DNA of 64,000 nt from Micromonospora globbae (GTDB lineage Bacteria; Actinomycetota; Actinomycetes; Mycobacteriales; Micromonosporaceae), in assembly GCF_003610785.1 (NCBI RefSeq), contig NZ_RAQQ01000004.1:62001-126000 (forward strand), read 5' to 3'. A program made the translations under genes and the position numbers. Shown here piece by piece: positions 39,711-48,074 of this stretch. Under the pieces are notes generated by a model. The model was not told the DNA's origin and did not search any database. It worked only from the letters and a program-made list of their open reading frames with translations. Within the stretch, counting starts at the first letter, position 1; each line of letters starts with the position of its first letter.

Positions 39711-40963
39711 CCATGGCAGGACATGACAACCGGAACGGCGCCCCGGCGCGTCCATTCGACGTGACGCAGGACGAGCTGGAACGGGCGGTGCGGGAGACGT
39801 TCGCCCAGCGTGCCGCCGTGCCCCGGCCGCTCACCGCCGACCCGGCCGGCGTGGCGATCCGCCGCGCCCGGCGGATCCAGCGTCAGCGCACCCTGGCCGG
39901 GCTGGCCCTGGCCGCCGTCGCGACCGTGGGGGTCAGCACGGGCGTGGCGCAGCTCGGCGACGGGTCGCGTACGCAGCAACGGCCCACCGTCGTCCTCGGC
40001 GACCCGTCGAACCTGGCCCGCCCGGAGCCGCTGCCCTCGGGCACCGGGCCGGCCGTCGGCCCGTCGGTCGCGGGCACCGACCTGCTCGTCGGGAACACGA
40101 TCATCGCCTCGAACGGCCGGCGGGTGACGCTGGCCGCGCTGGGCCCGGCGGAGCGGGTCCAGCGGCTCCCGGAGGACGACGGCTGGCTGGTCACGGGCGT
40201 GCCCACCGCCGCCGGCCGGACGCTCTGGGCGGTCAGCCCCGACGGAGCCGCGCAGGTGCTGCTGGCCGGCGCGGACGTGATCACGGTGGCGGCGGACGGC
40301 CGGCAGGTCGCCTGGCGCGACAACGAGGAGATCGTCGCCGCCGGCCTCGTGAGCCGCGAGCTCATCGCGCCGGTACGCACCCCCGCACCCGCCACCGCGG
40401 CGCCGGTGGGCTTCGTCGGCAACGCCGTGCTGGTCCGCCTCGACCGGGACCGGCCCGGCCACGTCCTGTGGCATCCGGCCGCCGGACCGGTCTCGGCCGG
40501 CCCGGACCGGAGGACCCTGGCCGTCTACGGCGCCCTGCCCGACGGCCGGCTCGTCGGTCAGGTGACCGGCAGTGGTCGTGCCGGCTGTCTCGCCCTTCTC
40601 GACCCGAGCAACGGGTTCGCCCCCACCGACAGCGCCTGCGGCGCGGCGGTCAGCGGTGACGGGCTCGGTGCCATCTCGCCGGACGGGCGGTGGCTGGTGG
40701 TGAACGGGCGGGCGGACGGCAGCGACGCCGCGCTGCTGGTCGACCTGTCCCGGTTCGGCGCCACCGTGCCGGTCCACCCCGCCGGGCCGCCCCTGACCGG
40801 GGCCGTGGCGTGGAGTTCGGCCGACGAGGCGGCGTACGTCGACGGATCGGGCCAGCTCGTGCGGCTCCGGGTCGAGCGGGTGGTGGCCGGGGAGCGGGCC
40901 ACGCCGGAGCCGGTGCCCGGAACCGACGGGTCGAACCGTCCCGTGGTGGTGGTCCGCTCCTGA
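39707..40963 (+). CDS. Membrane partner of the SigE-family sigma factor
   Basis: Protein of 418 residues. A cytoplasmic N-domain (about 1-62, DVTQDELERAVRETFAQRAA) precedes one membrane helix (about 63-82) and a large extracytoplasmic beta-rich region that looks like a propeller (repeats such as AVSPDGAAQVLL, GAISPDGRWLVVNGRADG). It probably acts as an anti-sigma-like sensor, inferred from the 4-nt overlap with the sigma gene and the single-helix topology. No zinc-binding anti-sigma motif is present. The start is ATG 39707 with GGAGA upstream. Confidence 0.82.
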   Translation: MTMAGHDNRNGAPARPFDVTQDELERAVRETFAQRAAVPRPLTADPAGVAIRRARRIQRQRTLAGLALAAVATVGVSTGVAQLGDGSRTQQRPTVVLGDPSNLARPEPLPSGTGPAVGPSVAGTDLLVGNTIIASNGRRVTLAALGPAERVQRLPEDDGWLVTGVPTAAGRTLWAVSPDGAAQVLLAGADVITVAADGRQVAWRDNEEIVAAGLVSRELIAPVRTPAPATAAPVGFVGNAVLVRLDRDRPGHVLWHPAAGPVSAGPDRRTLAVYGALPDGRLVGQVTGSGRAGCLALLDPSNGFAPTDSACGAAVSGDGLGAISPDGRWLVVNGRADGSDAALLVDLSRFGATVPVHPAGPPLTGAVAWSSADEAAYVDGSGQLVRLRVERVVAGERATPEPVPGTDGSNRPVVVVRS

Positions 40964-41101
40964 CCGGAGCGGTCCGTGCGGGGCGGGGTCGCCGGCAGGG
41001 TGGCCCGCTCCTGATCCCCAACGGCCCCGCGTCGGGCAGGGTCGGCGGACCCGTGGGGCCGTCCCCTCGTGGTGGGTGACGGCTCCGGACTCCGTCCGGG
41101 T

Positions 41102-41107
41102 TAGCGT
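41102..41107 (+). promoter_or_regulatory. Leaderless -10 of the PHP gene
   Basis: TAGCGT 6 nt before ATG 41114. Confidence 0.6.
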
Positions 41108-41113
41108 CGGACC

Positions 41114-41986
41114 ATGACCTCCCGCACCGGGCCGCGGATCGACCTGCACGCCCACTCCACCGCGAGTGACGGCACCCTCAGCCCGGCCGAGCTGGTTCGG
41201 GCGGCCGCCGACGCGGGTCTCGACGTCGTGGCGATCACGGACCACGACACCGCCGCGGGCTGGGCCCCCGCGGTGGCCGCGCTGCCGCCGGGGCTGCGCC
41301 TGGTGCGTGGCGCCGAACTCTCCTGTCGCTGGTTCGGCGCGGACCCGCCGGTGCCGCTTCACCTCCTGGCGTACCTCTTCGACCCGGCCCATCCCGAACT
41401 CGTCGCCGAACTCGCCCGGGTGCGGGCGGCCCGGGAGGCGCGCGGGGAGCGGATCGTGGATCTGCTGCGGGCCGACGGCGTCGACATCAGCTGGTCGGAG
41501 ATCCTCACGGCCGCGGGCGGCGGCACCGTGGGCCGGCCGCACATCGCACAGGCCCTGATCCGCGCCGGCCTCGTGGCCAGCACCAGCGAGGCGTTCGGGC
41601 CGGACTGGCTCGGCGAGCGCTACCGGCTGCCGAAGGAGGACATCGACGTATTCCACGCGGTCCGGCTCGTCCGCGCCGCGGGCGGCGTCCCGGTCTTCGC
41701 GCACCCTCGCGCCACCCGACGGGGCCGGGTCGTGCCCGACGAACTGATCGTCGAGCTGGCCGCGGCCGGCCTCGCCGGCCTGGAGGCCGACCACGAGGAC
41801 CACTCGCCGGAGGAGCGGCAGCACGTCCGCGCCCTCGCCGCCGACCTCGGTCTGCTGGTCACCGGCTCGTCCGACTTCCACGGCACGCACAAGACCGTCC
41901 GGCTCGGCGCGTTCACCACCCACCCCGAGGCGTACGAGCGGATCGTCGCCGAGGCGAGCGGAGTGACGGGGATCGCGTCGGGCTGA
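41114..41986 (+). CDS. PHP-domain phosphoesterase
   Basis: Metal-dependent phosphoesterase of 290 residues with the PHP domain, like E. coli RnaAM/TrpH, which acts on 5' ends of short RNA and 3',5'-nucleotide bisphosphates. Metal motifs are DLHAHSTASDG, ITDHDTAAGW, GAELSCRW, FAHPRAT, LEADHEDHS and GSSDFHG. The start is ATG 41114 in the leaderless arrangement. MarC follows 40 bp downstream with its own -10. Confidence 0.9.
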   Translation: MTSRTGPRIDLHAHSTASDGTLSPAELVRAAADAGLDVVAITDHDTAAGWAPAVAALPPGLRLVRGAELSCRWFGADPPVPLHLLAYLFDPAHPELVAELARVRAAREARGERIVDLLRADGVDISWSEILTAAGGGTVGRPHIAQALIRAGLVASTSEAFGPDWLGERYRLPKEDIDVFHAVRLVRAAGGVPVFAHPRATRRGRVVPDELIVELAAAGLAGLEADHEDHSPEERQHVRALAADLGLLVTGSSDFHGTHKTVRLGAFTTHPEAYERIVAEASGVTGIASG

Positions 41987-42014
41987 TCCGCGGATCGCCC
42001 TCCGGCGCCGCCGC

Positions 42015-42020
42015 TACCTT
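42015..42020 (+). promoter_or_regulatory. Leaderless -10 of the marC-like gene
   Basis: TACCTT 6 nt before GTG 42027. Confidence 0.6.
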
Positions 42021-42026
42021 GATCGG

Positions 42027-42641
42027 GTGGATGTGAAGCTTCTCGGTGAGGTCTTCGTGACCCTGCTGGTGATCACCGATCCGCCGGGCATGATGCCGAT
42101 CTTCCTCGCGCTGACCGGGCCGCTGCCGGCACGGGACCGCAACCGGGCCGCCTCGCAGGCCGTGGCGCTGGCGTTCGGCGTGATCGTGGTCTTCGCGGTG
42201 GCCGGACAGACCCTCCTCGACTACCTGCACGTCGACCTGCCGGCGCTCCAGGCGGCCGGCGGTCTCCTCCTGGTGCTCGTGGCGCTCGAACTGCTCACCG
42301 GCAAGGGTGACGAGCCGAGCGGCCAGTCCACCACGAACGTCGCGCTGGTGCCGCTCGGTACGCCGCTGCTGGCCGGCCCCGGCGCGATCGTGGCGACCAT
42401 GCTCTTCGTGCAACGGGCCGAGGGCGCGAGCGACTACGCCGCCATCGCCGCGGGCATCGTCGCCGTGATGATCGCCGTCTGGATCGTGCTCCGGTTCTCG
42501 GGTGTGATCGTCCGGGTCCTGCGGCCGGGCGGAATCGAGGTGCTCACGCGGATCGCGGGCCTGCTGCTGGCGGCCATCGCGGTGCAGCTCATCGCGGACG
42601 CGGTGGCGGCGTTCGTCCAGCACTACATCGCCGTCACCTGA
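42027..42641 (+). CDS. MarC-family membrane protein
   Basis: Integral membrane protein of 204 residues with six helices typical of the MarC family. Diagnostic segments are FVTLLVITDPPGMMPIFLALTG, LPALQAAGGLLLVLVALELL, LVPLGTPLLAGPGAIVATMLF and RIAGLLLAAIAVQLIADAV. Despite the name, no antibiotic-resistance role is established. The start is GTG 42027. Confidence 0.92.
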   Translation: MDVKLLGEVFVTLLVITDPPGMMPIFLALTGPLPARDRNRAASQAVALAFGVIVVFAVAGQTLLDYLHVDLPALQAAGGLLLVLVALELLTGKGDEPSGQSTTNVALVPLGTPLLAGPGAIVATMLFVQRAEGASDYAAIAAGIVAVMIAVWIVLRFSGVIVRVLRPGGIEVLTRIAGLLLAAIAVQLIADAVAAFVQHYIAVT

Positions 42642-42672
42642 GCGCGCCGGCCCGGCTGTCGTACGTGGATGG

Positions 42673-42678
42673 CAGGAT
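42673..42678 (+). promoter_or_regulatory. Leaderless -10 of the RecB-like nuclease gene
   Basis: CAGGAT 7 nt before GTG 42686. Confidence 0.45.
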
Positions 42679-42685
42679 TCCACCC

Positions 42686-43597
42686 GTGCGACGACCCTCC
42701 CCAGCCGGGCGACCCTCATCCGCCGGTGGCCGCGCCCCTCGACCTCGCGAGGGGCAGGCCGAGCAGCTCGGCTTCGAGGGCATGCCCGAACGCCTGTTCG
42801 TCTGCACCCCGAGCAAGCTCGGCACCTACGCCGACTGCCCCCGCCGCTACCGCTACTCCTACGTCGACCGCCCGGCCCCACCGAAGGGGCCGCCGTGGGC
42901 CCACAACTCGCTCGGCGCCAGCGTGCACACCGCGCTGCGCAACTGGTACGACCTGCCGCACGAGCGGCGCCGGCCGGAGGCGCTGGCCGTGCTGCTGCGC
43001 GGCACCTGGGTGCGCGAGGGCTACCGCGACGAGGAGCAGGAGCGGGCCGCCTACCGCCGGGCGCTGGGCTGGCTGGAGGCGTACGTGGAGACGCTGGAGC
43101 CGGAGGCCGACCCGCTCGGCGTCGAGCGGGTGGTGGCGGTCAAGACGGCGGTGCTCGCGTTCAACGGCCGGGCCGACCGCATCGACTCCCGTCCGGGCCC
43201 CGACGGCCCCGAGCTGGTCATCGTCGACTACAAGACGGGTCGCACGGGCCTCGACGCCGACGACGCGCGCGGCTCGCAGGCGCTGGCGCTCTACGCGTAC
43301 GCGGCGGAGCGGACGTTCCGCCGGCCGTGCCGCCGGGTGGAGCTGCACCACCTGCCCACGGGCACGGTCGCCGCGCACGAGCACACCTCCGAGTCGCTGG
43401 CGCGGCAGGTCAGCCGCGCGGAGGAGACGGCCCGCGACATCATGGCCGCCGAGCGGGCGGTGGCCGCCGGCGCCGACCCCGACGAGGCGTTCCCCACCAC
43501 GCCGAGCCCCCGGTGCGGCTGGTGCGACTACCGGCGGACCTGCCCGGTCGGGGCGCAGACCCCGGGGAAGGAGCCGTGGGCGGCGGTCGAGAGCTGA
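42686..43597 (+). CDS. PD-(D/E)XK (RecB-family) nuclease
   Basis: Nuclease-fold protein of 303 residues of the RecB/Cas4-like PD-(D/E)XK family. The core shows GASVHTAL (His), FNGRADRID (Asp), ELVIVDYKTG (D-x-K) and downstream Gln in SQALALYAYA. One Cys in YADCPRRYRY and three in CGWCDYRRTC make the usual four-Cys Fe-S cluster seen in AddB/Cas4 proteins. A single-domain DNA-processing role is likely. The start is GTG 42686. It converges on the MpaB gene with a 6-bp gap. Confidence 0.9.
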   Translation: MRRPSPAGRPSSAGGRAPRPREGQAEQLGFEGMPERLFVCTPSKLGTYADCPRRYRYSYVDRPAPPKGPPWAHNSLGASVHTALRNWYDLPHERRRPEALAVLLRGTWVREGYRDEEQERAAYRRALGWLEAYVETLEPEADPLGVERVVAVKTAVLAFNGRADRIDSRPGPDGPELVIVDYKTGRTGLDADDARGSQALALYAYAAERTFRRPCRRVELHHLPTGTVAAHEHTSESLARQVSRAEETARDIMAAERAVAAGADPDEAFPTTPSPRCGWCDYRRTCPVGAQTPGKEPWAAVES

Positions 43598-43603
43598 CCG
43601 CGG

Positions 43604-44467
43604 TCAGCCCGGGGTGCGGGTGCCGTCCCGGCGGGCCGCCCGTTCCATCGCGGCCTGCTGGATCGGTCCCGCCCGCCACCGCTGCGGCAGCGCCGCGAGG
43701 GCGAGCCGGAGCCCGCGTACGGTCAGGTCCGCCGACAGGGCGGTGGTCGGCAGCCCGAGGCCCCCGTACATGCGGCGGGCCCAGGCGGGCAGGAGCCCCA
43801 GCGCGGTGGCGGCGACGCCGAAGTACGCCCAGCGGGGCGGCCCGAGCGTCAACCCGAGCCGGACCGGCAGGCTCAGCTTCCACGGCAGCGGCGGCGCGGT
43901 GAGGAAGAGGGCGGTCTCGGCGGCCTCCCGGGTCATCCGCAGCTCCGGCCGGACGCTCGCGTAGTAGTCGGCCACCTCGGCGGCCGTGCCGGGAACGGTG
44001 GCCGGGTCGAGGCCGACGAGCGCGGCCGAGCGGCGCTGTTCGGTGTAGTAGCCGTCCACCTCGGCGGGCGTCAGGGGCAGGCCGGCCCGGCGGGCGGTGT
44101 CGAGGAACGACTCCACCTCGGCCACGTGCACCCACCGCAGCAGGTCCGGGTCGTCCACCCGGAACCGCTCGCCGGTGCGGGGGTCGACGGCGCTCATCCG
44201 CGCGTGCAGGCGGCGGACCCGCCGGCCGGCCTCCTCGGCCTCGGCCGTCGTCCCGTAGACGGTGGTGGCGACGTAGGTGGCGGTGCGGACCAGCCGGCCC
44301 CAGGCGTCGGTGCGGTAGTCGCTGTTCTGCGCGACGCCGGCCATCGCCCGCGGGTGCAGCGCCTGGAGGTACAGGGAGCGGAGGCCGCCGACGATCAGGA
44401 CCGGCTCGGCGTGCACCTTCCAGGTGACCGAACCGGGACCGAAGAGGCCGAGGTCGTCCGAGTCCAC
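43604..44467 (-). CDS. MpaB/DUF2236-family oxygenase-like protein
   Basis: Protein of 287 residues of the oxygenase MpaB family (DUF2236, related to rubber oxygenase Lcp). It shows VTWKVHAEPVLIVGGLRSLYLQALHPRAMAGV with the conserved His, then WGRLVRTATYVATTVYG and HVAEVESFL. Members bind heme b; the substrate here is unknown. The start is GTG 44467, with CACGCT 6 nt upstream. It is followed closely by the end of the nuclease gene on the other strand. Confidence 0.87.
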   Translation of the reverse strand: MDSDDLGLFGPGSVTWKVHAEPVLIVGGLRSLYLQALHPRAMAGVAQNSDYRTDAWGRLVRTATYVATTVYGTTAEAEEAGRRVRRLHARMSAVDPRTGERFRVDDPDLLRWVHVAEVESFLDTARRAGLPLTPAEVDGYYTEQRRSAALVGLDPATVPGTAAEVADYYASVRPELRMTREAAETALFLTAPPLPWKLSLPVRLGLTLGPPRWAYFGVAATALGLLPAWARRMYGGLGLPTTALSADLTVRGLRLALAALPQRWRAGPIQQAAMERAARRDGTRTPG

Positions 44468-44501
44468 CGACCAAGCGTGCCACGCGCGCGGTGGCGCGGG
44501 G

Positions 44502-44930
44502 TCACTCGTCGACGCGACGGCGGGCCTGGCAGGCGGGGCAGAGACCCCAGAAGGTCACTTCCGCCTCGTCGACCTCGAAGCCGTGTGCGGTGCTCGGGTC
44601 CAGGCAGGGGGCCTCGCCCACCGCGCAGTCGATGTCGGCGATCTCGCCGCAGCCCCGGCAGACGACGTGGTGGTGGTTGTCGCCCACCCGCGCCTCGTAC
44701 CGGGCGGGGCTGCCGGCCGGCTCGATGCGGCGCGACAGGCCGGCCCGGGAGAGGGCGCCGAGGACGTCGTACACGGCCTGCGTCGAGACGGAGTCGAGGC
44801 GTTCCCGCACCCGACGGGTGATCTCGTCGACCTCGAGGTGGCCGCCGGCGGACAGCACGTCCAGGACGGCGAGACGCGGTCGGGTGACCCGCAGGCCCCT
44901 CGACCGCAGCAACTCCTCCGGACTGGACAT
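44502..44930 (-). CDS. Fur-family transcriptional regulator
   Basis: Metal-responsive repressor of 142 residues. It has a winged helix (LRSRGLRVTRPRLAVLDVLSAGGHLEVDEI; VSTQAVYDVLGALSRAGL), metal-site residues in GDNHHHVVCRGCGEIADIDC and a second Cys pair CPAC near the C-terminus. This resembles the FurA/CatR branch often paired with katG, but no catalase gene is adjacent. The start is ATG 44930; TGTCAT lies 6 nt upstream. Confidence 0.9.
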   Translation of the reverse strand: MSSPEELLRSRGLRVTRPRLAVLDVLSAGGHLEVDEITRRVRERLDSVSTQAVYDVLGALSRAGLSRRIEPAGSPARYEARVGDNHHHVVCRGCGEIADIDCAVGEAPCLDPSTAHGFEVDEAEVTFWGLCPACQARRRVDE

Positions 44931-45231
44931 GCGCCAATGACAGCACGCGCGATCCGGGTCGACAACCGGGCCGCGGTGACGGTGGCCCCGGACACAGGGC
45001 CGACGGCCTCGCCGGTGGTGTCCGGAGCGCGACCGGCGGCCTCGCGGGTGGTCCCCGGCCACGCGGCCAACGGACTCGCCGATGGATCCCCGGAACCGGG
45101 GGTCGGCGGCTCGTCCGGGGCCCTGGTGAACCGGTTTCGGGGCGGCTGCGTGTAGCGGATCGAGAGCCGTGGCTGCGGCGGCTGTGCACGTAGGCTGGCA
45201 GCCCGCGACCGTGATCCTTCCGGAGGAGCCG
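44931..45231. other. 301-bp gap between fur-like and DUF2231 genes
   Basis: No gene recognised. It holds TGTCAT (44937-44942, minus strand) as a likely -10 for the Fur-family gene, TAGGCT (45191-45196, plus strand) as a likely -10 for the DUF2231 gene, and the GGAGGAG ribosome site of the latter. Confidence 0.5.
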
Positions 45232-45714
45232 ATGTTCGAGCAGATCCTGGGCCTGCCGGTCCACGTCCTGACGGTCCACGCGGTCGTGGTGTTCGTGCCG
45301 CTGCTCGCGCTGCTCGCGGTGGCCTACGTGGCCGTGCCGCGGTGGCGTCGCCGGCTGGACTGGGCCGTGGCGATCCTCGCCGTGCTCGCCCCGGTCTCGG
45401 CGTTCGTCGCGGTCCAGTCGGGTGAGGCGCTGAACGACGCGCTCGTCGCGCGCGGTTTCCAGGGGCCGATCCTCGACCAGATCTTCGAGCACTCCCGCTA
45501 CGGCGACATCCTGTTCCGCATCGTGCTGCCGCTCGGCATCGTGGCCATCCTGCTGCTGGTGGCGACCAGCGGCCACCGGCGGGTGCCGAAGCTGCCGGGG
45601 CTGGTCACGCCCGTGCTGTCGATCGCGGTCGTCGGGCTCTCGGTCGCGGCCCTGATCTACGTCTACCTGACCGGGCACTCCGGCGCCGAGACCGTCTGGG
45701 GCGGCACCCTCTGA
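45232..45714 (+). CDS. DUF2231 membrane protein
   Basis: Membrane protein of 160 residues with four helices typical of DUF2231: VHVLTVHAVVVFVPLLALLAVAYVAV, WAVAILAVLAPVSAFVAVQSGEAL, ILFRIVLPLGIVAILLLVATSG and VLSIAVVGLSVAALIYVYLTGHSGAETVW. Conserved His and Glu residues lie in helix 1 and after helix 2; related proteins may bind heme. Function is unknown. The start is ATG 45232 with GGAGGAG upstream. Confidence 0.88.
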   Translation: MFEQILGLPVHVLTVHAVVVFVPLLALLAVAYVAVPRWRRRLDWAVAILAVLAPVSAFVAVQSGEALNDALVARGFQGPILDQIFEHSRYGDILFRIVLPLGIVAILLLVATSGHRRVPKLPGLVTPVLSIAVVGLSVAALIYVYLTGHSGAETVWGGTL

Positions 45715-45768
45715 CGCCGGTTCACGGCGCTCCCTGACGCCGGCTCGCGGCGCGTTCCCGCGCTCTCC

Positions 45769-46107
45769 TCAGAAGAGGATCCGGGAGCAGAGCAGGCACA
45801 CCACGATCACCAGCACCACTCCGGCCACGGCGCCGACCGAGTAGGTGAGCCGTCCCGCGCGTTGTTCCGCCGCGTCCAACGCGGCCATGTCCTGCGGGGG
45901 CAGGTGCCGTGGCGGGCCCGGTTGCACGTGTACGGGTGGACGCCAGCCCGTGGGCGGCGGCACGTTCGGCGGCGGCCCTGCGTACCCGCCGGGCGGCGTG
46001 CCCGGGGTGGCCGGAGGCGACGCCGACCGGTCCGGGAGCCCGTCGCCGCCGTCCGGAGGTCGCCGCCAGTAGTCGTCCGGGGAGCTGCCGCCGGTGGGGG
46101 TCGTCAC
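45769..46107 (-). CDS. Small Pro-rich tail-anchored membrane protein
   Basis: Protein of 112 residues. About 85 residues of Pro/Gly-rich disordered sequence (DDYWRRPPDGGDG, PPGGYAGPPPNVPPP) are followed by one C-terminal membrane helix (LTYSVGAVAGVVLVIVVCLLCS). Function is unknown. The start is GTG 46107, with TAGCGT 8 nt upstream in the leaderless position. It lies convergent with the DUF2231 gene. Confidence 0.75.
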   Translation of the reverse strand: MTTPTGGSSPDDYWRRPPDGGDGLPDRSASPPATPGTPPGGYAGPPPNVPPPTGWRPPVHVQPGPPRHLPPQDMAALDAAEQRAGRLTYSVGAVAGVVLVIVVCLLCSRILF

Positions 46108-46115
46108 GCCGTCCG

Positions 46116-46121
46116 ACGCTA
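46116..46121 (-). promoter_or_regulatory. Leaderless -10 of the tail-anchored protein gene
   Basis: TAGCGT on the minus strand, 8 nt before GTG 46107. Confidence 0.5.
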
Positions 46122-46182
46122 CCAATGGCACCCCGGCCGGAACCGCGATGTGGCTGGCCTGGGCGCGGTGTCGCGAGGGTCG

Positions 46183-46271
46183 GGCGCGGCCGTACCGGGA
46201 AACCGGCGCGGCCGTGCGCGCGGAACCGGCGCGGCCGTACGGGCGGACCGGCGCGGCCGTGCGCGGGGACC
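46183..46271. repeat. Four tandem 22-bp GC-rich repeats
   Basis: Units of 22, 23, 22 and 22 bp, each beginning GGCGCGGCCGT and ending ACC, in the gap before the 57-residue protein gene and directly upstream of its -10. Confidence 0.75.
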
Positions 46272-46290
46272 GACGCGGGCGCGGCTGCGT

Positions 46291-46296
46291 TACCCT
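46291..46296 (+). promoter_or_regulatory. Leaderless -10 of the 57-aa protein gene
   Basis: TACCCT 8 nt before GTG 46305. Confidence 0.5.
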
Positions 46297-46304
46297 TGCG
46301 GCTC

Positions 46305-46478
46305 GTGAGCACCGAGGACCCGGGTTTCCGCGGCGACGACGACCGCACCGTCGACCTGAGCGACGAATTCGTGGTGCTGCCCGAGCAGACCAGCGACGAC
46401 ACCGACCGCGGCTGGGGCGAGGCCGTCGGCCGCAACGACGACTGGCTGCTGGCCGAACGCCCTCCGCACTGGGACTGA
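46305..46478 (+). CDS. Small acidic protein (57 aa)
   Basis: Acidic soluble protein of 57 residues with no Lys: it begins MSTEDPGFRGDDDRTVDLSD and ends DDWLLAERPPHWD. No domain is recognised. The start is GTG 46305 because TACCCT lies 8 nt upstream and coding character stops before it. The net negative charge and Trp-containing end resemble small partner proteins, but nothing more can be said. Confidence 0.65.
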   Translation: MSTEDPGFRGDDDRTVDLSDEFVVLPEQTSDDTDRGWGEAVGRNDDWLLAERPPHWD

Positions 46479-46665
46479 CCCACCGCGCTCCGCACGGCAT
46501 CCTGGCCCGGCCAGCCAGCCAGCCAGCCCGGTCCGCGAGCACCGCCAGATCGGTACCAGCCAGCCGGCGCGCGGCATTCGCAGCACTCGCCGCGGTCGGC
46601 CCCGACCTGGGGCCGCCACCGCTCGACGGCACCGTCACCACGCCGGGTGTTCCGGCTCGGCGGGC

Positions 46666-47352
46666 TCATTCGCGTACGACGACGGCGAACCGGCTGCCGT
46701 CCGGCTGGCCCACGACCCGCTGCGCCTGATCGGGGCGCAGAGCGAGGTAGACCGCGCCCGAGCCGTCCGTCGCGCCGGCACCGACGACGTCGAGCACGAG
46801 CGCCCGCCCCGCCAGCAGGCTCGTCTCGCCGGGCCGACCGCCCGCCGGGGCGACGAGCAGGTCGACCCGCAGGCCCGGGCGGAGCACGGCGAGCGCGGCC
46901 GGTTCGGCGAGGCGGACCGGTACGCCCACGGTGCCGGCGGGAAGCGGGGGCACGACGTCCCGCTCCGCTCCCGGCGCGTCTTCCTGCCCGGCGTCGGCAT
47001 CGGGGCTGGTCACCGGTTCGCCGCCGTCCGCGGATCCCCGGGACGGCTCACCCCAGGGAAGCGGGCCGGGGCCAGGCGACCCCGAGCCGGGCGACGCCGG
47101 GCCGGGTGATCCCGCACCAGGTGGGCCCGGAGGGACCGAGGCCGGGCCGGCTGAGCCGGACCCGGGGGAGCTCGGCGCGAACGAGCCTGGTTGCGGCGAG
47201 CCCGGGCCGGCGGTCGGGCAGCCGGGCGGTGTGCGGAGCACGAGGGTGGCCAGAGCGAGCAGCGCGGCCACCACGGCGGTGCGGAGCAGCGCACTCCGGC
47301 GCGGCAGGCGCGGGCGGCGTACGGGGCGCAGTGAGCCCGACCTGCCCGCCAT
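46666..47352 (-). CDS. RcpC/CpaB-like membrane protein
   Basis: Protein of 228 residues. A basic N-terminus and one membrane helix (about 24-41) precede a long Pro/Gly/Ser-rich linker and a C-terminal domain (about 140-228). That domain resembles the second half of RcpC/CpaB Flp-pilus assembly proteins: GVPVRLAEPAALAVLRPGLRVDLLVAP, GRALVLDVVG, VYLALRPDQAQRVV. No Flp-pilus genes are in the window. The start is ATG 47352 with GGGAGGG upstream. Two DnaA-box sequences lie in the gap before it. Confidence 0.75.
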   Translation of the reverse strand: MAGRSGSLRPVRRPRLPRRSALLRTAVVAALLALATLVLRTPPGCPTAGPGSPQPGSFAPSSPGSGSAGPASVPPGPPGAGSPGPASPGSGSPGPGPLPWGEPSRGSADGGEPVTSPDADAGQEDAPGAERDVVPPLPAGTVGVPVRLAEPAALAVLRPGLRVDLLVAPAGGRPGETSLLAGRALVLDVVGAGATDGSGAVYLALRPDQAQRVVGQPDGSRFAVVVRE

Positions 47353-47449
47353 CCGCGCCCTCCCGCCCCGGTCGGGCGCCCCGCGTGGCGCCCGTTCGGC
47401 AGCAGGCTAGGCGCGGCCGACCCGACGACGGGTCCCGCGGGGCGCCGCC

Positions 47450-47477
47450 TGTGGACAACGAGAGGGCCTGTGGACAA
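47450..47477 (-). promoter_or_regulatory. Pair of perfect DnaA boxes
   Basis: TTGTCCACA (minus strand) at 47450-47458 and again at 47469-47477, in direct orientation with 19-bp register. This is the high-GC actinobacterial DnaA-box consensus. It lies about 100 bp upstream of the RcpC-like gene. Confidence 0.65.
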
Positions 47478-47581
47478 CCCGCGCGGCGGGTCCGGATCTG
47501 CTAGGGCGGGGCCGGTCGACGGCGGGACGACATGTCACCCCGTCGTGGCCGGCCCGTGGTTCCAGGTCGTGCCGCCCGAGG

Positions 47582-47920
47582 TCAGGACGCGGTGCCGCTG
47601 GCGGCCGGAGCCTTGGCGGAGGAGCCGTTCGACGAGGACGTGCCGTTCGACGCGGACGAGCTGGACGTGCCGGACGTGCTCGACGACGAGTCGGACTTCG
47701 CCGGCTTGCTGCTGCTGCCGTTCGACGACGTGTCGGAGCCGGAGGAGCGCGAGTCGGTGCGGTAGAAGCCCGACCCCTTGAACACGATGCCGACCGAGTT
47801 GAAGAGCTTGCGCAGCCGGCCGGCGCACTCCGGGCACTCGGTCAGCGGCGCGTCAGAGAAGGACTGCACAGCCTCGAGCTGGTGACCGCACGCGGTGCAG
47901 GCGTACTGGTACGTGGGCAC
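47582..47920 (-). CDS. FmdB-type zinc-ribbon protein, Ruc-like
   Basis: Protein of 112 residues. An N-terminal FmdB zinc ribbon has Cys pairs CTAC and CPEC; YACTACGHQLEAVQSFSDAPL is conserved. A long Ser/Gly-rich disordered tail (about 55-112) follows. The layout matches mycobacterial Rv0991c (Ruc), described as a redox-regulated chaperone, and the neighbouring cyclo-ligase and galU are syntenic with Rv0992c and Rv0993. The chaperone role here is inferred from that match. The start is GTG 47920 with GGAGGAG upstream. Confidence 0.88.
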   Translation of the reverse strand: MPTYQYACTACGHQLEAVQSFSDAPLTECPECAGRLRKLFNSVGIVFKGSGFYRTDSRSSGSDTSSNGSSSKPAKSDSSSSTSGTSSSSASNGTSSSNGSSAKAPAASGTAS

Positions 47921-48074
47921 GTTCTCCTCCGGATGTGGTCTCGGCCGGTTGGCACTCGACGTCTTCGAGTGCCAATGTTGCGTCATCCGCCCCGGGTTCG
48001 TCCAGCGGACGTGTGGGGCGCGACACCAGGCGGTGCCGGCCACGCGCGACACGGGAGGCGAGCCCACCCGCGCC

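Noticed and set aside
47450..47477. Replication origin
   Set aside because: Only two DnaA boxes, no AT-rich unwinding region and no dnaA/dnaN nearby; kept only as a DnaA-box pair.
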